Below are positions 1 through 8,692 of a stretch of DNA of 64,000 bases, piece after piece (positions within the stretch are counted from its first letter, which is position 1; each line of letters opens with the position of its first letter). The translations under genes were made by a program, and so were the position numbers. Source of the stretch: CAVRZJ01 sp964594125 (GTDB taxonomy: Bacteria; Acidobacteriota; Thermoanaerobaculia; Thermoanaerobaculales; Thermoanaerobaculaceae); assembly GCA_964594125.1 (NCBI GenBank), contig CAZQLL010000016.1, positions 29,821 through 93,820 on the forward strand, given 5' to 3'. Below the pieces are notes generated by a model. It did no database searches, had not been told where the DNA came from, and worked only from the letters and a program-made list of their open reading frames with translations.

Positions 1-70
1 CCGCTTGCTCATCGCGCAGCGCGGCGAACCGGCTCGCCACCTCGTCCAGTCGTGTGAGCATTCCGTCCAC
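1..70 (-). CDS. prfA: Peptide chain release factor 1, 5' fragment
   Basis: Only the first two dozen codons lie in the window; the gene runs off the left edge. The visible N-terminus (GTG at 70 or ATG at 61, then MLTRLDEVASRFAALRDEQA) resembles the coiled N-terminal domain of RF1, which releases peptides at UAA/UAG codons. Its place directly downstream of rpmE on the same strand matches the common rpmE-prfA order. With so few residues the call rests mainly on synteny. The ATG reading (MLTRL) is the more typical RF1 start. Confidence 0.6.
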   Translation of the reverse strand, partial: MDGMLTRLDEVASRFAALRDEQA

Positions 71-121
71 GGTGCGAGCTTAGCCTTTCCCTGAAGGTTC
101 AACAACTTCCACGAAGAGCCT

Positions 122-186
122 GCGAGCGGGGACCGCTCGCGCGCCCGCAGACAAAGCGAGAGCGCCGGGAGGACTGCTCCCGGCGC
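122..186 (-). terminator. Two tandem hairpins after rpmE
   Basis: Between rpmE and prfA lie two perfect inverted repeats: a 10-bp stem (162-171 with 177-186, 5-nt loop) and an 8-bp stem (122-129 with 133-140, 3-nt loop). There is no clear T tract. They may attenuate or end the rpmE transcript or protect its 3' end. The termination role is inferred. Confidence 0.5.
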
Positions 187-207
187 CCGGAGAGACCTTC
201 CGCGTCG

Positions 208-435
208 CTACGCGTTCTCGGCTGCCTCGACCTTGGACGGGCGGCTGTAGCGCTTCTGGAAGCGCTCGACGCGGCCGGCGGAGTCGATCAGCTTCTGCTT
301 GCCGGTGAACAGCGGGTGGCAGGCGGAGCAGATCTCGAGGCGGATCTCCTTCTTGGTGGAGCGCGTCTTGAACGTGTTGCCGCAGGCGCAGTGGACCTCG
401 ACCTCGTTGTATGCGGGATGGATCCCCGGCTTCAT
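208..435 (-). CDS. rpmE: 50S ribosomal protein L31 (zinc-binding form)
   Basis: A 75-residue protein of normal L31 length. It carries the zinc-type cysteine pattern, HCACGN near residues 15-20 and EICSACHP near residues 34-41, so it is the C+ form rather than the Zn-independent paralogue. L31 sits at the subunit interface of the ribosome. The ATG at 435 is preceded by AGGAGG at good spacing (caccaggaggtcgcc). A longer in-frame reading upstream lacks ribosomal similarity. It has its own promoter just upstream and is followed by two hairpins and then prfA. Confidence 0.95.
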   Translation of the reverse strand: MKPGIHPAYNEVEVHCACGNTFKTRSTKKEIRLEICSACHPLFTGKQKLIDSAGRVERFQKRYSRPSKVEAAENA

Positions 436-473
436 GGCGACCTCCTGGTGCAGCCCCCTCGCGGGGAAAAGAA

Positions 474-502
474 ATGATACACGGATGCCAGCGGTTACGC
501 AA
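474..502 (-). promoter_or_regulatory. sigma70-like promoter for rpmE
   Basis: On the minus strand, TTGCGT (502-497) and TATCAT (479-474) are separated by exactly 17 nt, in the ispH-rpmE gap. The expected transcript start falls near 467, about 30 nt before the rpmE ATG. Seen by eye only; not experimentally supported. Confidence 0.6.
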
Positions 503-566
503 GGCTGTGGCGACGCCGCGAGGCCGCGACGCCGCGTGCTGCAACCCCGTCGGGGCGGCAGGGTCC

Positions 567-1433
567 TCACGCTGGCGGCGGCGTGCCGGTGAGCTCGCGC
601 AGGCGGTTCTCGACCTCGGCGATGACGTAGTCGGGGGTCGAGGCACCGGCGGTGATGCCGACGCAGCGCACGCCCTCCAGCCACGCGGGGTCGACGTCGC
701 CGGCCCCCTGGACGAGGTGGGCAGGCCTGGTCTCGGCGCAGATCTCGTGCAGGTGGCGGGTGTTGGCGGAGTGGCGGCCGCCGATGACGAGCACCAGCTC
801 GACCTCGGGGTCGGTGGCGAGCGCGCGGGCGGCGTCCTGGTTCTCCTTGGTGGCGTAGCAGATCGTGTCGGCGCGCCGCGTATTCGGGTTGGCGTGCTCG
901 ATCTCGCGTACGACGTCCTCGAACTGCTCGGCGTTGAGCGTGGTCTGGTAGAAGATGCGGATCGCCGGGTACGCCGACCAGTCGACCGTTCGCGCCTCGG
1001 CGAGCGTGTGCACGATGTGGTAGGCGTCCGGCGGCAGGTCGTGGGTGTAGCCGATCACCTCGCGGTGGCGCGGGTCGCCGATGAACACCAGGTGCTCGCC
1101 GGCGGCGAGCGCGTCGCGCGACTCGTCGTGGATGTCGTAGACGAACTTGCAGGTGGTGTCGAGGATCTCGAGGCCGAGCGCCTTCGCCCGCGCGTGGAAC
1201 GACGCCGGCACGCCGTGCGCCGAGAAGACGACGAACGGCTCGCGCACGTCCTCGATGCGGTTGACCGTGCGCACCCCGAGGCGCTCCATCTCCTCGACGA
1301 CGCGCTCGTTGTGCACCACTTGGCCGAGGATGGCGCCGCGCTGCCCGGCCCTGGCGAAGCGCTTGACCTTGATGTCGGCGACGCGGACGCCGGAGCAGAA
1401 CCCGTACTTGGCGGCGCGCTTGATGGTGATCAC
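567..1433 (-). CDS. ispH: 4-hydroxy-3-methylbut-2-enyl diphosphate reductase
   Basis: Last enzyme of the MEP isoprenoid pathway: it reduces HMBPP to IPP and DMAPP with a [4Fe-4S] cluster. The 288-residue product has the three cluster cysteines (C13 in YGFCSGV, C95 in DTTCKFV, C192 in DTICYATKENQ) and the substrate-binding histidines in VVHNERVV and SAHGVP. The GTG start at 1433 overlaps the aroC stop as GTGA, so the two genes are probably translationally coupled. Length is near the lower end of the family. Presence of ispH implies the MEP route rather than mevalonate. Confidence 0.95.
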   Translation of the reverse strand: MITIKRAAKYGFCSGVRVADIKVKRFARAGQRGAILGQVVHNERVVEEMERLGVRTVNRIEDVREPFVVFSAHGVPASFHARAKALGLEILDTTCKFVYDIHDESRDALAAGEHLVFIGDPRHREVIGYTHDLPPDAYHIVHTLAEARTVDWSAYPAIRIFYQTTLNAEQFEDVVREIEHANPNTRRADTICYATKENQDAARALATDPEVELVLVIGGRHSANTRHLHEICAETRPAHLVQGAGDVDPAWLEGVRCVGITAGASTPDYVIAEVENRLRELTGTPPPA

Positions 1434-2620
1434 CGCGCGAACCCCTCCGGACCGAGGCCGCCGAGGCGGCGGCGGTACGACTCGACGGCGTCGAGGGTGT
1501 CGCCGATAGCGTCGCCGCCGAACTTCTCGAGCAGTTCCCTGGCGAGCACGAAGGCGACAGCCGCCTCGACGATGACGCCGCACGCCGGCACCGCGGTGAC
1601 GTCGGAGCGCTCGTAGGCGGCGGGCGCCGCCTCGCGGCTGACCAGGTCGACCGAGGGCAGCGGCGTGCGCAGCGTCGCGATCGGCTTCATCCAGGCGCGC
1701 ACCACGATCTCCTCGCCGTTCGACATTCCGCCCTCGATGCCGCCCGCATGGTTCGAGGGACGCCGCAGGCCGCCCGCGCCGGGGAGGATCGGGTCGTGCG
1801 CGCGCGAGCCGGGGCGGCCCGCCGCCTCGACGCCGGCGCCGATCGCCACCGCCTTCACCGCCTGGACCGCCATCACCGCCTGCGCGAGCTGGCCGTCGAG
1901 GCGCGTGTCCCACTGCGCCGGCGAGCCGAGCCCGGGGGGCACGCCGCGCGCCGCCACCCCGACGACGCCGCCCAGCGTCTCGCCGCTCGTCTTGGCCGCG
2001 TCGATCATCGCCACCAGCTCGGCCTCGCGCTCCGGCGCCACCGTGCGCAACAGCGAGGCGTCGTCGGCGCGCTCGAGGTCGGCGAACGACGGCGCCCCGG
2101 CGAGCAGTTCGACGCCGCCGAGCGCAAGCACGCCGGAGCGGATGGCGACGTCGCAGTGCGCGAGGAGCTGGCGGCAGACGGCGCCGGCGGCCACGCGCGC
2201 CGCCGTCTCCCGCGCCGAGGCGCGCTCGAGCACGTTGCGCAGGTCCCCGGTGTGGCCGAATTTCCACGCGCCGGCGAGGTCCGCGTGACCGGGTCGCGGC
2301 GCCGTCAGGCGGCGCCGCGCCGCCTCCACCGGACCGATCTCCCACGGGTCCATCGCCTGCGCCCAGTTCTCCCAGTCGCGGTTGGGGATCGCCAGGACCA
2401 GCGGCGAGCCGAGCGTCACCGAGTCGCGCAACCCGGCGCGCACCTCGACGCGGTCGCGCTCGATCTTCTGCCGGCCGCCGCGCCCGTAGCCGCGCTGCCG
2501 CCGCGCCAGCTCGCGGTCGATCAGCTCGCGATCGAGCCGCATGCCGGCGGGAACGCCGGCGAGCACCGCGATCAGCTCGCGGCCGTGCGACTCGCCGGCG
2601 GTGATCAGCGCGAGCCTCAT
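1430..2620 (-). CDS. aroC: Chorismate synthase
   Basis: Converts 5-enolpyruvylshikimate 3-phosphate to chorismate, the last shikimate-pathway step, using reduced FMN. The 396-residue product starts with the family signature ITAGESHGREL. It also has the RRQRGYGRGGRQKIE loop, RPGHADLAG, RASARETAARV and a GIEGGMSNGE segment. The ATG at 2620 follows a GGGAG element. It is the first gene of an aroC-ispH pair that ends in a GTGA overlap. Length and motifs are normal, so the enzyme looks functional. Confidence 0.97.
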   Translation of the reverse strand: MRLALITAGESHGRELIAVLAGVPAGMRLDRELIDRELARRQRGYGRGGRQKIERDRVEVRAGLRDSVTLGSPLVLAIPNRDWENWAQAMDPWEIGPVEAARRRLTAPRPGHADLAGAWKFGHTGDLRNVLERASARETAARVAAGAVCRQLLAHCDVAIRSGVLALGGVELLAGAPSFADLERADDASLLRTVAPEREAELVAMIDAAKTSGETLGGVVGVAARGVPPGLGSPAQWDTRLDGQLAQAVMAVQAVKAVAIGAGVEAAGRPGSRAHDPILPGAGGLRRPSNHAGGIEGGMSNGEEIVVRAWMKPIATLRTPLPSVDLVSREAAPAAYERSDVTAVPACGVIVEAAVAFVLARELLEKFGGDAIGDTLDAVESYRRRLGGLGPEGFAR

Positions 2621-2754
2621 CGGAGCTCCCCGCGGCGGCTCGACGATGTTCGGAAACGACTGGCCTGCATGTATTTCACGTTCGCACGAGCTCCCCGCTC
2701 GGGATGCTAGCACAACCCCTTGCGCCGCGGCGGCGGCGGTCCTATGCTTGGCGC

Positions 2755-3483
2755 ATGCGGTGGCTCGGTGTGCTCCTCCTGGGTGCTGCGGCGGTCGCGC
2801 CGGCGGCGGCGGGCGACGAGCTGTTCGTGCCGGTCGCGGTGCAGCGGGCGGGCGCCGACGGCCAGTGGTGGAACACCGAGGTGTGGATCAGCAACACGTC
2901 GTCGGCGCCGGGAGGCTACGCCGCCGTGTTCCTGCCGGCGAGCGGCGCCGGCAACCTGGAGGCGCTCGACGCGGATCCGCCGCTCACGGAGATCGCTCCG
3001 CGGGCCACCGTGTTCCGCAACGACCTGGTGCCCGAGGGGCAGACCGGCGCGCTGCGGCTGGTGGTGACGCCGGGCGTGCTGGTGTACTCCCGCATCGCCA
3101 GCGCCGCGGGCCGCATGTCCTCGGCGCAGGGCATGCCCGCCTTCCCGCGGTCGATGGCGGTGCGGCCCGGCGAGATCGCGTCGCTCGTCGGCCTGCGGCG
3201 CACGCCGCAGTTCCGCACCACGCTGGGGCTGCTCAACCCCACCCGCGAGGCAGGGACGGTAACGGTGCGGCTGTTCTCGCAGAAGGGCGAGCCCGTGCAC
3301 GAGGTGACGTACCAGCTCCCGGCCGGCGGCGCCCTGCAGCTCGACGAGGTGCTCCACGCGTTCGGCGTCGTGCGCGGCGAGCACATGCGCGCCGAGCTGT
3401 CGGGCACGGTGCCGTTCTTCGCCTCCGCGTCGGTGGTCGACGCCCGCTCCGGCGCCCCGACCCTGATCCTGCCGCAGCGCTGA
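2755..3483 (+). CDS. Secreted two-module protein of unknown function, paralogue A
   Basis: A 242-residue protein with a clear signal peptide (MRWLGVLLLGAAAVAPAAA, about residues 1-19). The mature part has two similar modules. Each opens with a phrase like FxPVAVQRAG...WWNTEVWISNTS or ...QFRTTLGLLNPT and ends with a hydrophobic segment like LVVTPGVLVYSRI or AELSGTVPFFASAS, which suggests a tandem beta-sandwich fold. The gene at 14216 encodes a longer relative with the same layout. No catalytic motif is visible. It stands alone between divergent aroC and the kinase pair. Function unknown; an extracytoplasmic structural or adhesive role is a guess. Confidence 0.8.
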   Translation: MRWLGVLLLGAAAVAPAAAGDELFVPVAVQRAGADGQWWNTEVWISNTSSAPGGYAAVFLPASGAGNLEALDADPPLTEIAPRATVFRNDLVPEGQTGALRLVVTPGVLVYSRIASAAGRMSSAQGMPAFPRSMAVRPGEIASLVGLRRTPQFRTTLGLLNPTREAGTVTVRLFSQKGEPVHEVTYQLPAGGALQLDEVLHAFGVVRGEHMRAELSGTVPFFASASVVDARSGAPTLILPQR

Positions 3484-3545
3484 TCTGCGCATCCAGGAGA
3501 CGGTCATCGCGGTCCGGCGGCGGCCCGATAGGCTAAGCTAGAGCC

Positions 3546-6212
3546 GTGTCCCACGGTGAGACGCCGCCGCGGCGGCTGAAGCGGCACGCCCTCACGGTCG
3601 CCGTGCTGTTCGCAGGCCTGTTCACCGCCGGCCTGTGGCTGGTGCACCGTTCGCCGGGCGCGGCGGCAGGCATGGCGCCTGCGCAGCTCGCGAGGTTCGC
3701 CGCGGTCGTCCTGGGCGGCGGCTACCTGGTGTTCGCGGCCGCCTGGCGGCTCGGCCTCGCGGCGTGGCGCGCGGCGCAGTCGGACGCCGCGCGCGCGCGC
3801 AACGCGCGGCGCCTGCGGGAGCTCCTCGGCGGCGCCGGCGCCGGCGGCGGAGCGCGCGCCGAGGAGGTGCAGGCGGCGATCTACGCCATCTCGGATGCCG
3901 CCAGCTCGGCCGCGTCGCTCGACGAGCTGTTCCGTGCGATCCACGCGGCCGTCGCCCGCCTGATGCCGGCGCGCAACGTCTACATCGCGCTGTACGACGC
4001 GGAGAAGGAGCTGCTGAGCTTCCCGTACTTCGTCGACGAGGCCGACCCGCCGCCGGCGCCGAGGCCGCTCGGCCGCGGCATCACGGAGTACGTCCTGCGG
4101 ACGCGGCGGCCGCTGCTGGCGACGCCGTCGGTCGCGGCCGAGCTCGAGCGGCGCGGGGAGATCGACCTCATCGGGGCGCCCTCGATCGACTGGCTCGGGG
4201 TGCCGCTCGATGCCGGGGGCGAGACGATCGGCGTGCTCGTCGTCCAGAGCTACACCGAGGGTGTCCGCTACAGCGCGGAGGACCTCGCGATCCTGCAGTT
4301 CGTGTCCCGTCAGGTGGGCATGACGCTGGCGCGCACGCGGGCGCAGGAGGCGCTGCGCGCGAGCGAGCAGCGCCTGCGCGACATCATCGAGCACTCGACG
4401 AACATGTTCTACTCGCACACGCCCGAGCACGTGCTCACCTATGTCAGCCCGCAGGCGCGCCAGTTCTTCGACTGCGAGCCCGAGGAGGCGCTGGTCCGCT
4501 GGACGGAGTTCGCGACCGACAACCCGGCGAACGCCGTCGGCATGGAACGGACGCAGCGGGCGATCGACACCGGGCTGCCGCAGCCCCCGTACGAGCTGGA
4601 GCTCGCCGGCATGAGGGGCCGGCGGATCTGGGTCGAGGTGCGCGAGGCGCCGGTCGTGCGCGACGGCCGCACGGTGGCGATCGTGGGATCGCTCACCGAC
4701 ATCACCGAGCGCCGGCGCGCCGAGCGGGCGCTGTGCGAGAGCGAGGACCGCTACCGCCGTCTCGTCGAGCTGTCGCCCGACGGCATCGCGATCCACCGCG
4801 ACGGGAAGGTGGTGTTCTGCAACCTCACCGGCGCGCGCCTCCTCGGCTACGGCGCCGCCGAGGAGGTGATCGGCCGGCCGATCATGGAGTTCGTGCACCC
4901 CGAGTACCGGGAGCTGGTGGCCCGGCGGGTACGCGCGGCGGTCGACGAAGGCAGGCCGCAGCCGCCGGTGCAGGAGCGGTTTGTGCACGCCGACGGCTCG
5001 CCGGTCGACGTCGAGGTGGTGGCGGCGCCGTTCTCATTCGGCGACTTGGCGGCGGTGCTTGTGGTGTTCCGCGACATCGGACCGCGCCTCCAGCTCGAGA
5101 AGCGGTTGCGGCAGATGCAGAAGATGGATGCGATCGGCCGCCTGGCCGGGGGCGTCGCCCACGACTTCAACAACCTGCTGCAGGCGCTCCTCTCGACCGT
5201 CGAGGTCGCGCAGGCGCATGCCGGCGACGCCGCGAGGGTGGCCGAGGTCATGCGCGAGATGGAGGGCAACATCCGCCGCGGCGCGGCACTCACGCGTCAG
5301 CTCCTGCTGTTCGCACGCCGCGATCTCGTCCGCCCGGAGCGGCTCGACCTCAACGAGGTCGTCGCCGGGGCGACGGCGCTGCTCCGCCGCCTCGTGCGCG
5401 AGAGCATCCGCCTGTCGCTCGTCCCGGAGCGCAGCGTCCTGCCGTTCGAGGGCGACCGCGGCCAGCTCGAGCAGGTGCTGATGAACCTGGTGGTGAACGC
5501 GTCCGACGCGATGCCCGACGGCGGCGAGATGGCGGTCGCCACCGGCGGCAGCGGGAGCGAGGTGTGGGTGGAGGTGACCGATACCGGCGCCGGCATCCCG
5601 GCGGCGCTGCGCGAGAGGATCTTCGAGCCGTTCTTCACGACCAAGACCTCCGAGCGCGGCACCGGCATGGGTCTCGCCGTGGTGCACGGGATCGTCACGC
5701 AGCACGGGGGCCGGATCGAGGTCAGCAGCGAGGTCGGCAAGGGGAGCCGCTTCCGCGCCGTGCTGCCGCGCGCCCCGGCCGCTCCGGCCGCCGCGGCGTC
5801 GCCCGCCGGCGCCGCCCGCGCCGATGCCCGCGGCCACGGCGAGCGGGTGCTGGTGGTCGAGGACGAGGAGGCCGCGCGCAAGGCGCTCGAGGAGATCCTC
5901 GGAATGCTCGGGTACGCGGTCACCGCCGCCGCATCGGGGGAGGAAGGCGAGCGCCTCGCCGCCGAGCTCCCGCCCGATGTGGTGCTGACCGACTTCGTGC
6001 TGCCTGGGATCAACGGCGGCGAGCTCGTGCGGCGGCTGATGGAGCGACGGCCGACGCTGCCGGTGATCGTGATGTCGGGGTACGCCGAGGACGAGCGCAT
6101 GCGGAGGGGGATCACCTCCGGGGCGGTGCGCTTCCTTCAGAAGCCGTTCGACGTCGGCGCCCTCGAGCAGGCGCTGCGCGCCGCGCTGGGCGGCGACAGG
6201 ACGGCGCCGTGA
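3546..6212 (+). CDS. Membrane hybrid histidine kinase (GAF-PAS-PAS-HisKA-HATPase-REC)
   Basis: An 888-residue sensor kinase starting at GTG 3546. Order: two membrane helices (about 15-34 and 47-70), GAF (about 110-268), PAS (about 275-395), PAS (about 400-515), HisKA with H539 in GGVAHDFNNLLQAL, an ATPase domain with N box NLVVNASDAMP and DTGAGIP and GMGLAVV boxes, and a C-terminal receiver with phospho-acceptor D816 (LTDFVLPG) and the Lys of QKPF. It has no DNA-binding output, so the receiver probably tunes the kinase or hands phosphate to another protein. Its stop overlaps the next kinase start by GTGA, so the two kinases are co-expressed. The ligand is unknown. Confidence 0.93.
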   Translation: MSHGETPPRRLKRHALTVAVLFAGLFTAGLWLVHRSPGAAAGMAPAQLARFAAVVLGGGYLVFAAAWRLGLAAWRAAQSDAARARNARRLRELLGGAGAGGGARAEEVQAAIYAISDAASSAASLDELFRAIHAAVARLMPARNVYIALYDAEKELLSFPYFVDEADPPPAPRPLGRGITEYVLRTRRPLLATPSVAAELERRGEIDLIGAPSIDWLGVPLDAGGETIGVLVVQSYTEGVRYSAEDLAILQFVSRQVGMTLARTRAQEALRASEQRLRDIIEHSTNMFYSHTPEHVLTYVSPQARQFFDCEPEEALVRWTEFATDNPANAVGMERTQRAIDTGLPQPPYELELAGMRGRRIWVEVREAPVVRDGRTVAIVGSLTDITERRRAERALCESEDRYRRLVELSPDGIAIHRDGKVVFCNLTGARLLGYGAAEEVIGRPIMEFVHPEYRELVARRVRAAVDEGRPQPPVQERFVHADGSPVDVEVVAAPFSFGDLAAVLVVFRDIGPRLQLEKRLRQMQKMDAIGRLAGGVAHDFNNLLQALLSTVEVAQAHAGDAARVAEVMREMEGNIRRGAALTRQLLLFARRDLVRPERLDLNEVVAGATALLRRLVRESIRLSLVPERSVLPFEGDRGQLEQVLMNLVVNASDAMPDGGEMAVATGGSGSEVWVEVTDTGAGIPAALRERIFEPFFTTKTSERGTGMGLAVVHGIVTQHGGRIEVSSEVGKGSRFRAVLPRAPAAPAAAASPAGAARADARGHGERVLVVEDEEAARKALEEILGMLGYAVTAAASGEEGERLAAELPPDVVLTDFVLPGINGGELVRRLMERRPTLPVIVMSGYAEDERMRRGITSGAVRFLQKPFDVGALEQALRAALGGDRTAP

Positions 6213-8692
6213 CGCTGCGGGCGAGGGTCGTGGCCGCTCTCGCGGCGGCGCTCGTCGGTCTGCTGGCCGTCGTCTACCTGACGGCGTCGCAGGTGCTGCT
6301 GCGCACCTTCGCCCGCATCGAGAGCGATGACATGCAGCAGCGCGCCGCCGCCGTCGTCGAGGCGCTCGGGCGCGAGCTCGACGCCCTCGATGGCGCCGCG
6401 CTGCGTTGGGCGCGCGCGAGCGGCGCCGGCGGCGCCGGCGACGCTGCCGCCGGGGCCGGCCGGGACACGGGTGTGCTCATCGTCGCCGTCGCCGGCGGCC
6501 GCGCGGTTCCGCTCGGCGGCGCGCCGGGGGCGGCGGCGGCGGCCGTGCTGCAGGCGCTGGGAGAACGGGCCGGGGCCGGCTCGGCGCTTTTCCGGCACCC
6601 GCACACGGAGAGCGCGGTGCGCGGGATCCTGCGGCTGCCTGACGGCGCCGCGCTGGTCGCCGCCCGCCCGCGTCTCGGCGCGCGCCAGCCGGACGTGCCC
6701 GGCGAGACCGTGGTCGCCGCCCGGCGGTTCGACGAGAGCGTGCGCGACGAGCTCGCCGGCGCCGCGCGCGTCTCCCTCGCGGTCCGCCCGCTCCCGGACC
6801 CCGCTCTCCCGGGCGACTTCGCGGCGGCTCTCGCCGCGGACGCCGGCGCCGGCCGGACGGTGGTGCGTCCGCTCGCCGGCGGGTGGGTCGCCGCCTACCG
6901 CGCGCTCGCCGACGTCGACGGCCGGGCCGCCGTGGCGCTGCGCGTGGACGCGCCGCGCAGCGTGTTCCTGCAGGGGCGCTCCAGCTTCCACTACCTCATG
7001 GCGGCGCTGCTCGTCGCGGCGCTGGTGCTCGCCGGCGCCGCGTACGGCATCCTCGAGCGCCTCGTACTGCGCCGGGTCGACTGGCTTTCGGCGCACGTCA
7101 ACCGCATCGGCGCCTCAGACAGCACCGGGGCCCGCATCCCGGTGGTCGGCGGCGACGAGCTCGCGGTGCTGGCGGGGAAGATCAACGGCATGCTCGACGC
7201 CGTCGCGCGCCTGCAGGGCGAGCGCGGCGAGAGCGAGGCGCGCTACCGCGCCGTGTTCGACCAGGGAGGCGAGGGAGTCATCCTCGTCGACGCCGAGACC
7301 GGCCGGATCCTCGACGCCAACCGGGCCGCGCAGCGGATGCTCGGGTACTCGTTCGGCGAGCTCACCGCGCTGCACGCTCAGGATGTCGTGATCGACTCGG
7401 CGGCGGTGGTGTCCGGCCACCTCGACGAGGTCCGCCGCGACCGCGTCGTCTACGCCGGCGACGCGGTGCTGCGCCGCAAGGACGGGACGCAGGTCGTCGG
7501 CGAGGTCACCTCGACGCTCGTCGCGCTGCGCGGCCGCGACGTGGTGTGCAGCGTCGTCCGCGACGCCGGCGAGCGCCGCCGGCTGGAGGAGCAGCTCCGC
7601 CAGACGCAGCGCCTCGAGGCCGTCGGTCGTCTCGCCTCCGGCGTGGCGCACGACGTCAACAACCTCCTGCAGGCGGTGAGCTCCGCCGCCGCGCTGCTGC
7701 GCGCGCGGGGCGACGACGGCACCCGCGCCCGCGCCGCAGACACCCTCGAGGCACAGGTCGCCGCCGGCGCGGCGCTCACCCGCCAGCTCTCGCTGATCGC
7801 CCGGCACGACCGCCCGGCTTCGGCGCCGATCGACCTCAACCGGGTGGTCGCCGACATGGGCGAGTTCCTGCGCCGGGTGATGCGCGAGAACGTGCGTCTC
7901 GAGCTGGAGGCGGCGCCAGGCGCGCTGCCGACGGTCGGCGACCGCGGCCGCCTCGAGCAGGTCCTGATCAACCTCGTGGCGAACGCGTCCGACGCCATGC
8001 CGGCGGGCGGCCGGGCGACGATCCGCACCGGGCGCGACGGCGAGACCGTGTGGTTCGAGGTGTGCGACCGCGGGCCGGGCATCCCGCCGTCGCTGCGCGA
8101 ACGCGTGTTCGAGCCGTTCTTCACCACCAGGGAAGGCGGCCAGCACGCCGGTCTCGGGTTGACCGTCGTGCAGCGGATCGTCGACGAGCACGGCGGGCGG
8201 ATCACCGTGACCAGCCGTCCCGGGGAGGGAACGGCGTTCCGGGTGGCGCTGCCGGTGCTCCCCGGCGGGGCGCCGGAGGAGGCTGCGTCGGCGTCGGAGG
8301 AGGCCGCGGCCGGTGCGGGCGGCGCGGCGGCGGTGCTGCTCGTCGAGGACGGCGACGACACGCGGCAGGGTCTTGCCGAGATGATCGCGCTGCTCGGGTA
8401 CTCCGTGGTCGCGTTCGCCAGCGCCGAGGAGGCGATGGCGAGCGCCGCCGCCGACTCGGCCGATCTCCTGCTCACCGACTACATGCTGCCTGGCGCCACC
8501 GGCGCCGACCTGGCGCGCTCGCTGCTGCAGCGGCGGCCCGCGTTGCGGGCGATCGTGATGTCGGGGTATGCGGCCGAGCACGCGATACCGCACGGCGACC
8601 CGCGGCTGCGGTTCCTCGCCAAGCCGTTCGGCATCGACGTCCTCGCCGCCGCGCTGCGCGCCGCGCTCGCCTCGGCTACGCCCGCTTCGTGA
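6209..8692 (+). CDS. Membrane hybrid histidine kinase (CHASE4-like-HAMP-PAS-HisKA-HATPase-REC)
   Basis: An 827-residue kinase with GTG start at 6209, overlapping the previous stop by 4 nt. It has an N-terminal membrane helix (about 8-30), a periplasmic region of about 220 residues with CHASE4-like opening features, a second helix near 255-280, HAMP, one PAS, HisKA with H481 (SGVAHDVNNLLQAV; HDVNN instead of the usual HDFNN), an ATPase domain (DRGPGIP, GLGLTVV) and a receiver with D757 (LTDYMLPG). As in its neighbour, no output domain is attached. The last 17 nt overlap the convergent asparaginase-like gene. The CHASE4 label is tentative. Confidence 0.9.
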   Translation: MTLRARVVAALAAALVGLLAVVYLTASQVLLRTFARIESDDMQQRAAAVVEALGRELDALDGAALRWARASGAGGAGDAAAGAGRDTGVLIVAVAGGRAVPLGGAPGAAAAAVLQALGERAGAGSALFRHPHTESAVRGILRLPDGAALVAARPRLGARQPDVPGETVVAARRFDESVRDELAGAARVSLAVRPLPDPALPGDFAAALAADAGAGRTVVRPLAGGWVAAYRALADVDGRAAVALRVDAPRSVFLQGRSSFHYLMAALLVAALVLAGAAYGILERLVLRRVDWLSAHVNRIGASDSTGARIPVVGGDELAVLAGKINGMLDAVARLQGERGESEARYRAVFDQGGEGVILVDAETGRILDANRAAQRMLGYSFGELTALHAQDVVIDSAAVVSGHLDEVRRDRVVYAGDAVLRRKDGTQVVGEVTSTLVALRGRDVVCSVVRDAGERRRLEEQLRQTQRLEAVGRLASGVAHDVNNLLQAVSSAAALLRARGDDGTRARAADTLEAQVAAGAALTRQLSLIARHDRPASAPIDLNRVVADMGEFLRRVMRENVRLELEAAPGALPTVGDRGRLEQVLINLVANASDAMPAGGRATIRTGRDGETVWFEVCDRGPGIPPSLRERVFEPFFTTREGGQHAGLGLTVVQRIVDEHGGRITVTSRPGEGTAFRVALPVLPGGAPEEAASASEEAAAGAGGAAAVLLVEDGDDTRQGLAEMIALLGYSVVAFASAEEAMASAAADSADLLLTDYMLPGATGADLARSLLQRRPALRAIVMSGYAAEHAIPHGDPRLRFLAKPFGIDVLAAALRAALASATPAS

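Noticed and set aside
411..1616. Long plus-strand open frame across rpmE and ispH
   Set aside because: It is antisense to two clear genes and has Arg/Ala/Val-rich shadow composition typical of GC-rich DNA.
3635..6208. Long open reading upstream of the second kinase in its frame
   Set aside because: It is an alternative frame through the first kinase; the real start is the GTG at 6209 that overlaps the previous stop.
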